Source: Streptomyces sp. CB02980 (GTDB taxonomy: Bacteria; Actinomycetota; Actinomycetes; Streptomycetales; Streptomycetaceae). From it: a DNA stretch of 59,053 nucleotides. Below are positions 32,157 to 39,747 of the stretch, piece after piece. Both the position numbers and the translations under genes were made by a program. Every line of letters starts with the position of its first letter. Within the stretch, counting starts at the first letter, position 1. The notes beneath the pieces were generated by a model. That model searched no databases. It was not told where the DNA came from and worked only from the letters and a program-made list of their open reading frames with translations. The stretch spans positions 1 to 59,053 of the forward strand of contig NZ_JACSCH020000014.1 in assembly GCF_014451325.2 (NCBI RefSeq), read 5' to 3'.

Positions 32157-33136
32157 GGCTCCTGGTCACCGGCGGCGCCGGATTCATCGGTTCGCACTAC
32201 GTCCGGACCCTCCTCGACGGCGGATACGAGGGGTACGAGGACGCCCACGTCACCGTGCTCGACATCCTCACCTACGCGGGCAACCGGGACAGCCTGCCCG
32301 CCGACCACCCCCGGCTCGACTTCGTCCGGGGCGACATCTGCGACCTGCCGCTCCTGATGGACCTGCTCCCCGGCCACGACGCCGTCGTCCACTTCGCGGC
32401 CGAGTCCCACGTCGACCGGTCCCTCGAAGCCGCCGCCGACTTCGTCCACACCAACGTCCTGGGCACCCAGACCCTGCTGGAGGCCTGCCTGCGCACCGGA
32501 GTCCCCAGGGTCGTCCACATCTCCACCGACGAGGTGTACGGCTCCATCACCGAAGGCTCCTGGACCGAGGACTGGCCCCTGCTGCCCAACACCCCCTACG
32601 CGGCCTCCAAGGCGGCCGCCGAGATGATCGCCCGCTCCTACTGGCGCACCCACGGCCTCAACCTCTCGGTGACCCGCTGCTCCAACAACTACGGCCCCTA
32701 CCAGCACCCCGAGAAGCTCATCCCGCTCTTCGTCACCAACCTCCTCGAAGGCAGGCCCGTGCCGCTCTACGGCGACGGCCGCAACGTGCGGGAATGGCTG
32801 CACGTCGACGACCACTGCCGGGCCATCCAGCTGGTCCTCACCCGGGGCCGGGCCGGCGAGGTCTACAACATCGGCGGCGGCAACGAACAGACCAACATCG
32901 AGATCACCGAACGGCTCCTGGACCTCTGCGACGCCGACGCCTCCCTGATCCGCTGGGTCGCCGACCGCAAGGGCCACGACCTGCGCTACTCCATCGACGA
33001 GACCAGGATCCGCGAGGAGCTCGGCTACGCCCCGCGGACCCCCTTCGACCGAGGACTGGCCGAGACCGTCGCCTGGTACCGGGACCACCCCGACTGGTGG
33101 AAGGCGGCCAAGAACACCGAGGACGGCACCGCGTGA
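32153..33136 (+). CDS. rfbB: dTDP-glucose 4,6-dehydratase
   Basis: 327 residues of the extended SDR family: TGGAGFIGSHYV (NAD binding), HFAAESHVDRS, the STDEVYG loop with catalytic Asp-Glu, and YAASKAAAE with Tyr and Lys. It converts dTDP-glucose to dTDP-4-keto-6-deoxyglucose. ATGA overlap with the previous gene. Confidence 0.96.
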   Translation: MRLLVTGGAGFIGSHYVRTLLDGGYEGYEDAHVTVLDILTYAGNRDSLPADHPRLDFVRGDICDLPLLMDLLPGHDAVVHFAAESHVDRSLEAAADFVHTNVLGTQTLLEACLRTGVPRVVHISTDEVYGSITEGSWTEDWPLLPNTPYAASKAAAEMIARSYWRTHGLNLSVTRCSNNYGPYQHPEKLIPLFVTNLLEGRPVPLYGDGRNVREWLHVDDHCRAIQLVLTRGRAGEVYNIGGGNEQTNIEITERLLDLCDADASLIRWVADRKGHDLRYSIDETRIREELGYAPRTPFDRGLAETVAWYRDHPDWWKAAKNTEDGTA

Positions 33137-34131
33137 ACATCGTCCTCCTCGGCGCCGGCGGCTTCCTCGGCGCCCACCTCCACCGCGGCCTCACCGACGC
33201 GGGCCACCGGGTGGTGCCCTTCGCCGGCACCGGCGCGGGCGGACTCGACCTCGCATCGGCCGCACCCGGGCGCATCGCCGCCGCCGTCGCCGACGCCCTC
33301 GGCGACCCCGACGGGACCGACGGGACCGACGACGGCGCGGTGGTCAACGCCGCCGGCCGCGCCTGGAACACCGACGAGGCGGGCATGCGCGCGGGCAACG
33401 CCGAACTCCCCGCGCGGGTCGTCCGGGCGCTCGCCCTCCTCGCCCGTCCGCCCCGGCTCGTCCAGCTCGGCACGGTCCACGAGTACGGCGCCGGCACCAG
33501 CGGCACACCGACCCCGGAGACCACCCCGCCCGCCCCGGTCACCCCGTACGGGCGCACCAAGCTCCTCGGCACCGAGGCGGTGCTCGCCGCCGCCGGGACC
33601 GGCCGGGTCCCCGGCACGGTGCTGCGGATCGCCAACGTGGCGGGGCCCGGCGCCCCCACCGGCAGCCTGCTCGGCTCGGTGGCCGCCCGGCTGACCGCCG
33701 TCGCCCGCACACTCGACGCGGCCCCGGACGGCGGGGCCGGCCGGGCCCCGGTCGAGCTGCGGCTGCCGCCGCTCCGGGCCCGGCGCGACTTCGTGGACGT
33801 ACGCGATGTCACCGACGCCGTCCTGCGGACCCTCACCGCCCCGCTCGACCGGGTCTCCGGCCGCGTGATCAACATCGGCGGCGGGGCGGCCGTCCACACC
33901 CTGGAGCTCGTACAGCGGCTCGTCGACCTCAGCGGGCTCCCCGTCAGGACCGTCGAGGAGACCGTGCCCGGAGCGCCGGCCCGGCACGACACGGAGTGGC
34001 AGCAGCTGGACATCACCCGTGCCGCGGAGCTGCTCGGCTGGCACCCCGGCCACTCCCTCGACCACGCGCTGCGGGACCTCCTCGCGGCCTCATCCGCCGG
34101 CAACGGCACGGCAGGAAGGACAACGCGATGA
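33133..34131 (+). CDS. NDP-hexose 4-ketoreductase (SDR)
   Basis: 332 residues with GAGGFLGAHLH for NAD(P) binding, TVHEYG and the PYGRTK active-site pair, and INIGGGAAVHTLELVQRLVD. It resembles the SDR reductases that set C-4 in the last step of deoxysugar pathways (UrdR/LanR type). The product stereochemistry, for example rhodinose versus amicetose, cannot be told from sequence. GTGA overlap with the 4,6-dehydratase. Confidence 0.85.
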   Translation: MNIVLLGAGGFLGAHLHRGLTDAGHRVVPFAGTGAGGLDLASAAPGRIAAAVADALGDPDGTDGTDDGAVVNAAGRAWNTDEAGMRAGNAELPARVVRALALLARPPRLVQLGTVHEYGAGTSGTPTPETTPPAPVTPYGRTKLLGTEAVLAAAGTGRVPGTVLRIANVAGPGAPTGSLLGSVAARLTAVARTLDAAPDGGAGRAPVELRLPPLRARRDFVDVRDVTDAVLRTLTAPLDRVSGRVINIGGGAAVHTLELVQRLVDLSGLPVRTVEETVPGAPARHDTEWQQLDITRAAELLGWHPGHSLDHALRDLLAASSAGNGTAGRTTR

Positions 34132-35438
34132 GCGACCACCGGGCGCTTGTGCTCGACGAGGTGCGCAAGTACCACCAGGAGCAGGAGCAGCGGGCCGACA
34201 GGGGCTTCGAGCCCGGCGTCACCGAGATCTGGCCGTCCGGAGCCGTCCTCGACGAGGAGGACCGGCTCGCGCTCGTCGAGGCCGCGCTGGAGATGCGGAT
34301 CGCCGCCGGCCGCAGCTCCCGCAAGTTCGAGTCGGCCTTCGCCCGCCGGCTCGGCCGCCGCAAGGCACATCTGACCAACTCCGGCTCCTCGGCGAACCTG
34401 CTCGCCGTGTCCGCCCTCACCTCCCCGCACCTGGAGGACCGCAGGCTGCGGCCCGGCGACGAGGTCATCACCGTCGCCGCCGGATTCCCCACGACCGTGA
34501 ACCCGATCCTCCAGAACGGTCTCGTACCGGTCTTCGTCGACGTCGACCTCGGCACCTACAACACCACCGCCGACCGGGTCGCCGCGGCCATCGGACCCAA
34601 GACCCGGGCGATCATCATCGCGCACGCCCTCGGCAACCCCTTCGAGGTCGCCGAGATCACCCAACTCGCCGAGGAGCACGAGCTCTTCCTCATCGAGGAC
34701 AACTGCGACGCCGTCGGATCCCTCTATGACGGCAAGCTCACCGGCACCTTCGGCGACCTCACCACCGTCAGCTTCTACCCGGCCCACCACCTCACCATGG
34801 GCGAGGGCGGCTGCGTCCTCACCTCGAACCTGGCGCTCGCCCGCATCGTGGAGTCGCTGCGCGACTGGGGCCGGGACTGCTGGTGCGAGCCCGGCGAGAA
34901 CGACAAGTGCCTCAAGCGCTTCCAGTACCAGATGGGCACCCTGCCGGCCGGGTACGACCACAAGTACATCTTCTCGCACGTCGGTTACAACCTGAAGGCG
35001 ACGGACATCCAGGCCGCCCTCGGCCTCTCCCAGCTCACCAGGCTCGACGACTTCATCGACGCGCGCAAGCGGAACTGGCGCCGGCTGCACGACGGACTCG
35101 CGAGCGTCCCCCACCTGCTGCTGCCCAGCGCCACCCCGCGCAGCGACCCCAGCTGGTTCGGCTTCGCCCTCACCGTCGACGTCGAAGCACCCTTCACCCG
35201 CGCCGAGTTCGTGGACTTCCTCGAAGGCCGCCGGATCGGCACCCGACGGCTCTTCGCCGGCAACCTCACCCGCCATCCGGCCTACATCGACCAGCCGCAC
35301 CGGGTCGTCGGCTCCCTCGTCAACAGCGACGTCATCACCGACCAGACGTTCTGGATCGGGGTCTACCCGGGGCTGACCGACGAGATGATCGACTACGTGG
35401 TGGACTCCGTCAAGGAGTTCGTGGGGGCCCGCGGATGA
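34128..35438 (+). CDS. NDP-hexose 3-dehydratase (RfbH/SpnQ/UrdQ type)
   Basis: 436 residues, PLP- and [2Fe-2S]-dependent. The usual PLP lysine is replaced by His in the motif FYPAHHLTMGEGG, the signature of E1-type 3-deoxygenases. The cysteines in GRDCWCEPGENDKCLKRF are the expected iron-sulphur ligands. It removes the C-3 hydroxyl. It needs an electron donor reductase, which is not encoded in the window, so host ferredoxin or flavodoxin reductases would have to serve. ATGA overlap. Confidence 0.95.
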   Translation: MSDHRALVLDEVRKYHQEQEQRADRGFEPGVTEIWPSGAVLDEEDRLALVEAALEMRIAAGRSSRKFESAFARRLGRRKAHLTNSGSSANLLAVSALTSPHLEDRRLRPGDEVITVAAGFPTTVNPILQNGLVPVFVDVDLGTYNTTADRVAAAIGPKTRAIIIAHALGNPFEVAEITQLAEEHELFLIEDNCDAVGSLYDGKLTGTFGDLTTVSFYPAHHLTMGEGGCVLTSNLALARIVESLRDWGRDCWCEPGENDKCLKRFQYQMGTLPAGYDHKYIFSHVGYNLKATDIQAALGLSQLTRLDDFIDARKRNWRRLHDGLASVPHLLLPSATPRSDPSWFGFALTVDVEAPFTRAEFVDFLEGRRIGTRRLFAGNLTRHPAYIDQPHRVVGSLVNSDVITDQTFWIGVYPGLTDEMIDYVVDSVKEFVGARG

Positions 35439-36850
35439 GCCGGGCCACCCCGACACGCCCCCCGCGCACCCTCCTCGGCGGCGCCCCCCTGACCTCCCGC
35501 GAGGACACGGGCATCGCCGCCCGGCTGGCCCGCTCCGCCCGCGAACGGGTCAGCCGCGCCCCCGGCCCCCGCGACATCACCGGCTGGCTCGCCGAGCGCG
35601 CCGAGGCCACCGTCTTCGGGGTCGAGCGCATCCCCTTCAGCGCCCTCGACGGCTGGTCGTTCGACCCGGACACCGGCGACCTCGGGCACCGCAGCGGCAG
35701 GTTCTTCACCGTCCAGGGCATGCACGTCACCCATCAGGACGGGCCGTTCCCCGAGTGGCGCCAGCCCATCATCAGCCAGCCGGAGGTCGGCATCCTCGGC
35801 ATCGTCGTCAAGGAGTTCGACGGCGTCCTGCACTTCCTCATGCAGGCCAAGATGGAGCCCGGCAACCGCAACCTGCTCCAGCTCTCGCCCACCGTCCAGG
35901 CCACCCGCAGCAACTACACCAAGGTGCACCGCGGCGCCGACGTGAAGTACATCGACCACTTCGTCCGCCCCGGACGCGGCCGCGTCCTCGCCGACGTGCT
36001 CCAGTCCGAACACGGCTCGTGGTTCCTGCGCAAGTCCAACCGCAACATGATCGTGGAGGCCGTCGACGAGGTACCCCTCCTCGACGACTTCTGCTGGCTG
36101 ACCCTCGGTCAGATCGACGCGCTCCTCCACGAGTCCAACACCGTCAACATGGACGCCAGGACCGTCCTGTCCTGCCTGCCGCACGGCGGCGACTCCCGCG
36201 CCCTCCACTCCGACGTCGAGCTGCTGTCCTGGTTCACCGCCGAACGCTCCCGGCACGACGTCCACACCCGGCGCATCCCGCTCGCCGAGACCTCCGGCTG
36301 GCACCGCGGCGCCTACTCCATCGACCACGAGGACGGCCGCTACTTCCGGGTCGTCGCCGTCGACGTACGGGCCGGGAACCGCGAGGTGACCCGCTGGAGC
36401 CAGCCCCTCTTCGAGCCCGTCGCCACGGGCGTCACCGCCTTCCTCGTCCGCGAGGCCGGCGGCGTCCGCCACGTCCTCGCCCACGCCCGCGTCGAGGGCG
36501 GCTTCCTCGACACCGTCGAACTCGGCCCCACCGTCCAGTACACCCCCGACAACCACGCCCACCTCACCGGTCCCGACCGGCCGCCGTTCCTCGACGCGAT
36601 CCTCGCGGCCGCCCCCGAACGCATCCGCTACGAGGCGGTCCACTCCGAGGAGGGCGGACGCTTCCTCAACGCCGAGAGCCGCTACCTCCTCGTCGACGCC
36701 GACGAGGCGACCCTCGCCGCCGACCCGCCGCCGGGCTTCCGCTGGGTATCCGAGAGTCAGCTCACCTCCCTCGTCCGCCACGGCCACTACGTCAACGTCC
36801 AGGCCCGCACCCTGCTCGCCTGCCTGCACGCCACCCGGGAGCCCCGATGA
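35435..36850 (+). CDS. NDP-hexose 2,3-dehydratase
   Basis: 471 residues built of two related halves, each with W-x-R-G/F-x-Y and QP motifs (EWRQPIISQPEVGILG, LLQLSPTVQATRSNYTKVH in the first; RWSQPLFEP, VELGPTVQYTPDN in the second). This is the TylX3/UrdS family, which eliminates the C-2 hydroxyl of the 4-keto-6-deoxy sugar. Together with the 3-ketoreductase it gives the 2,6-dideoxy intermediate. ATGA overlap on both sides. Confidence 0.95.
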   Translation: MSRATPTRPPRTLLGGAPLTSREDTGIAARLARSARERVSRAPGPRDITGWLAERAEATVFGVERIPFSALDGWSFDPDTGDLGHRSGRFFTVQGMHVTHQDGPFPEWRQPIISQPEVGILGIVVKEFDGVLHFLMQAKMEPGNRNLLQLSPTVQATRSNYTKVHRGADVKYIDHFVRPGRGRVLADVLQSEHGSWFLRKSNRNMIVEAVDEVPLLDDFCWLTLGQIDALLHESNTVNMDARTVLSCLPHGGDSRALHSDVELLSWFTAERSRHDVHTRRIPLAETSGWHRGAYSIDHEDGRYFRVVAVDVRAGNREVTRWSQPLFEPVATGVTAFLVREAGGVRHVLAHARVEGGFLDTVELGPTVQYTPDNHAHLTGPDRPPFLDAILAAAPERIRYEAVHSEEGGRFLNAESRYLLVDADEATLAADPPPGFRWVSESQLTSLVRHGHYVNVQARTLLACLHATREPR

Positions 36851-37872
36851 GCGGGCCGCTGCGGCTCGGCCTCCTCGGCTGCGCCGACATCGCCGTCCGC
36901 CGGATGCTGCCCGCGATCGCCGCCCACCCCGACCTGGAGATCGCGGTGATCGGCAGCCGCGACCCGGACCGCGCCAAGGCCGTCGCCGAGCGCTTCGGCG
37001 GCCGTCCCGCGGCCGGGTACGACGCCGTGCTCGCCGCCGATGACGTCGACCTCGTCTACGCCCCCGTCCCGGCCGCCCTCCACGAGACCTGGGTGGCCGC
37101 GGCCCTCGACGCGGGCAAGCACGTCCTGGCGGAGAAGCCGCTGACGCTCGACGCCGAGCACACCCGGCGGCTTCTCGACCGCGCGGCCGGCCTGGGCCTC
37201 GCCGTCGTCGAGAACGTCCTCTTCGTCCACCACCCCCAGCACGCGGCGGTACGGCGCCTCGTCGCCGACGGCGCCATCGGCGAACTCCGGTCCCTGCACG
37301 CCACGTTCACCGTCCCCGAGCCGCCCGATGACGACATCAGGCACCGGCCGGAACTCGGCGGCGGCGCCCTGTGGGACGTCGGCGTCTACCCGCTCCGCGC
37401 CGCCCTCCACCTCCTCGGCCCCCGGCTCACCGTCACCGGCGCCGCGCTCACCGCCGGAACCGGGCGCCGGGTCGACACCGCGGGCGCCGCCCTCCTGCGC
37501 ACCCCCGACGGCATCACGGCCCAGCTCACCTTCGGCATGGCCCACGCCTACCGCGCCCGCTACGAACTCCACGGCAGTACGGGCCGGATCACCGTCGACC
37601 GCGCCTACACCCCGCCCGCCGGCCTCACCCCGCTCGTCCGGCTGCACGGCCCCGACGGCAGCCGTGACGTCCCCCTCGCCCCGGCCGACCAGGTCGAACG
37701 CGCCCTCACCGCGCTCGTCACCGCCGTCCGCGGCCGGTCCGCCCCCGACCCGGCCGTCCTGCGCCAGGCCGAACTCCTCACCGAACTGCGCCGGTACGCC
37801 GGCCCGCCGGACCCGAGGACCACGGGTCCCGCCCGACCCGGCCAAGCCCGATCCGACCCTGACCTGACCTGA
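36847..37872 (+). CDS. NDP-hexose 3-ketoreductase (Gfo/Idh family)
   Basis: 341 residues: GLLGCADIAVRRMLPAI at the NADPH site, then HVLAEKPLTLDAEHT with the catalytic Lys, and GGGALWDVGVYPL with the active-site Asp-Tyr region. It reduces the 3-keto group formed by the 2,3-dehydratase (TylC1/UrdT role). Its last codons and stop lie inside a CTGAC pentamer repeat. Confidence 0.94.
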   Translation: MSGPLRLGLLGCADIAVRRMLPAIAAHPDLEIAVIGSRDPDRAKAVAERFGGRPAAGYDAVLAADDVDLVYAPVPAALHETWVAAALDAGKHVLAEKPLTLDAEHTRRLLDRAAGLGLAVVENVLFVHHPQHAAVRRLVADGAIGELRSLHATFTVPEPPDDDIRHRPELGGGALWDVGVYPLRAALHLLGPRLTVTGAALTAGTGRRVDTAGAALLRTPDGITAQLTFGMAHAYRARYELHGSTGRITVDRAYTPPAGLTPLVRLHGPDGSRDVPLAPADQVERALTALVTAVRGRSAPDPAVLRQAELLTELRRYAGPPDPRTTGPARPGQARSDPDLT

Positions 37873-37893
37873 CCTGACCTGACCTGACCTGAC
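37859..37893 (+). repeat. Seven CTGAC pentamers across a stop codon
   Basis: Seven exact copies of CTGAC. The five-base period places TGA in all three forward frames, and the 3-ketoreductase ends on one of them (37870-37872). Any change of copy number would therefore still end translation at once. Confidence 0.95.
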
Positions 37894-37895
37894 CC

Positions 37896-37976
37896 GATCC
37901 GACCGGGCCGGATCCGAGCCGATCCGACCGGGCCGGATCCGAGCCGATCCGACCGGGCCGGATCCGAGCCGATCCG
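37896..37976 (+). repeat. Three 25-bp direct repeats upstream of KAS III
   Basis: Exact 25-base units at 37896-37920, 37921-37945 and 37946-37970, then six bases of a fourth. Each unit contains the inverted pair CGGATC and GATCCG. They lie 116 bases before the KAS III start, so could be protein-binding iterons or expansion debris. The remainder to 38091 shows no clear promoter. Confidence 0.9.
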
Positions 37977-38091
37977 GCCCGACCCGAACGAGAGGCCCCG
38001 ACCCACCACCCGCATCCGGGCGGAGCCGTACGCACGCACCTCCCCGCACAGCGGCATCCGGCCGAGCGCCGGCCGCGGAAACGAGTCGACG

Positions 38092-39099
38092 ATGCCCCCA
38101 GTCAGCCTGCGCACCCCCGCGCACGGTCACAGCCGCATCCTCGGGGTCGGCGGTCACCGGCCGCGACGGGTGGTCGGCAACGCCGAGATCTGCACGCGGA
38201 TCGACTCCACCGAGGAGTGGATCGAGACCCGGAGCGGCATCCGCGAACGCCGGTTCGCCGAGCCCGACGAGACCCTGCCCGTGATGGCCGTCTCCGCCGC
38301 CGGCAAGGCACTCGCCCACGCCGGCGTGCCGGCCGCCGAGATCGATCTCGTCCTCCTCGCCAGCATGTCCAACCTCCTCCAGACCCCGCCGCTCGCCGTC
38401 CGGGTCGCCCACGAGCTCGGCGCCCACCGAGCCGCCGGAATCGACCTGTCCGCCGCCTGCGCCGGCTTCTGCCACGCCCTCGCCGTCGCCTCGGACGCGG
38501 TCACCGCCGGCAGCGCCCGGCACGTCCTGGTCATCGGAGCCGAGCGGATGACGGACATCGTCGACCCGGAGGACCGTACGATCTCCTTCCTCTTCGCCGA
38601 CGGCGCCGGAGCCTTCGTCGTCGGCCCCTCCGACACCCCCGGCATCGGACCGGTCGTCCGGCGGGCGGACGGTGCCCACGCCCACGCGCTGCGCATGACC
38701 GCGGGCTGGGACGCGTTCGCCGAGGCCCCGGGGGAGACCGGCCGTCCCTGGATGCGGATGGACGGCAGGCGGGTGTTCCGCTGGGCCATGGAGGAGGTCG
38801 CCCCCGAGGCGGCCCGCGCCCTGGACCTCGCCGGCGTCGCCCCGGCCGACCTCGGGGCCTTCGTCCCGCACCAGGCCAACCTGCGGATGATCGAGCTGAT
38901 GGCCGAGCGCCTCGGCCTCACCGGGCGCACCGCCGTCGCCCGGGACGTGGTGCGGACCGGCAACACCTCCGCCGCCTCCGTGCCCCTCGCCCTCGACGCC
39001 CTGCTCGAACGGGGCGAGGCGCGCAGCGGCGAACCGGCCCTGCTCCTCGGCTTCGGCGCCGGCCTCAACTTCGCCGGACAGGTGGTGCTGCTGCCGTGA
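38092..39099 (+). CDS. Beta-ketoacyl-ACP synthase III (starter-unit KAS III)
   Basis: 335 residues with the full FabH-type triad: Cys123 in DLSAACAGF, His in VPHQANLRM and Asn in TGNTSAAS, so it should be catalytically active. In type II PKS clusters an active KAS III condenses an acyl-CoA with malonyl-ACP to make a non-acetate primer. Its partners here, the second ACP and an acyltransferase, lie 36 kb away at the other end of the cluster. The ribosome site before ATG 38092 is weak. A role in housekeeping fatty acid synthesis is less likely given position. Confidence 0.9.
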   Translation: MPPVSLRTPAHGHSRILGVGGHRPRRVVGNAEICTRIDSTEEWIETRSGIRERRFAEPDETLPVMAVSAAGKALAHAGVPAAEIDLVLLASMSNLLQTPPLAVRVAHELGAHRAAGIDLSAACAGFCHALAVASDAVTAGSARHVLVIGAERMTDIVDPEDRTISFLFADGAGAFVVGPSDTPGIGPVVRRADGAHAHALRMTAGWDAFAEAPGETGRPWMRMDGRRVFRWAMEEVAPEAARALDLAGVAPADLGAFVPHQANLRMIELMAERLGLTGRTAVARDVVRTGNTSAASVPLALDALLERGEARSGEPALLLGFGAGLNFAGQVVLLP

Positions 39100-39662
39100 C
39101 CAGCCGCAGCCCCCACGCCGCCCTCACCGCACCCGGCCACGAAGGCGCACCCGGTCGCGACGCCGCGGCCGGGGTCGACCCCGCCGACTTCCGCGCCGCG
39201 ATGGCCCGGTTCGCCGCCGGTGTGGTCGTGGTGACCACCCGGGCCGCCGACGGCAGCCCCCGCGGCTTCACCGCCACCTCGTTCTGCTCGCTCTCGCTCG
39301 ACCCGCCGCTCGTCCTCGTCTGCCTCTCCCACTCCTCCTCGTCCTTCCCGGACTTCGACGCGTGCGAGGAGTTCGCGGTGAGCATCCTGCGCCGGGAGGA
39401 CGAGGCCGTCGCCCGGCTCTTCGCGACCTCCGGCGCCGACCGGTTCCCCGACGGGGAACAGGCCCACACGCCCTCGCTGCTGCCGGTGGTGGGCGGGGCG
39501 ATCGGCCAGCTGGACTGCACGCTGCACGCCCGCCACCGCGCGGGCGACCACACCATCATGATCGGGCGGGTGGACGGCGTCCGGCTCGCCCCCGGAGAAC
39601 CCCTCGTCTACTACGACCGGGCCTTCGGCGCCCTCGCGTCGGGCCCGCACCGGGCCCCGTGA
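39096..39662 (+). CDS. Flavin reductase (two-component monooxygenase partner)
   Basis: 188 residues of the HpaC/ActVB-like flavin reductase family: FRAAMARFAAGVVVVTT, GFTATSFCSLSLDPPLVLVCL (flavin binding), FAVSILRREDEAVA and GDHTIMIGRVDGV. It reduces FMN or FAD with NAD(P)H for a monooxygenase, most probably the hydroxylase at 9402. The GTGA start overlaps the KAS III stop, and it is the last gene of the cluster before a strong terminator. Confidence 0.93.
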   Translation: MTSRSPHAALTAPGHEGAPGRDAAAGVDPADFRAAMARFAAGVVVVTTRAADGSPRGFTATSFCSLSLDPPLVLVCLSHSSSSFPDFDACEEFAVSILRREDEAVARLFATSGADRFPDGEQAHTPSLLPVVGGAIGQLDCTLHARHRAGDHTIMIGRVDGVRLAPGEPLVYYDRAFGALASGPHRAP

Positions 39663-39664
39663 CG

Positions 39665-39706
39665 GGGGCGCGGGCAGGCCACCCCCGACCGGCCTGCCCG
39701 CGCCCC
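39665..39706. terminator. Terminator at the right end of the cluster
   Basis: A perfect 16-bp GC-rich stem (39665-39680 with 39691-39706) and ten-base loop between the flavin reductase and the convergent sensor kinase gene. Confidence 0.92.
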
Positions 39707-39747
39707 ACCACGCCGTTCGCACCACGCTGCCCGCACCACGGCTCGCG

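Noticed and set aside
37896..37976. The 25-bp repeats as a SARP-binding site
   Set aside because: The ATCCGA halves alternate at 15 and 10 bp, not 11, and no -10-like hexamer follows at the right distance.
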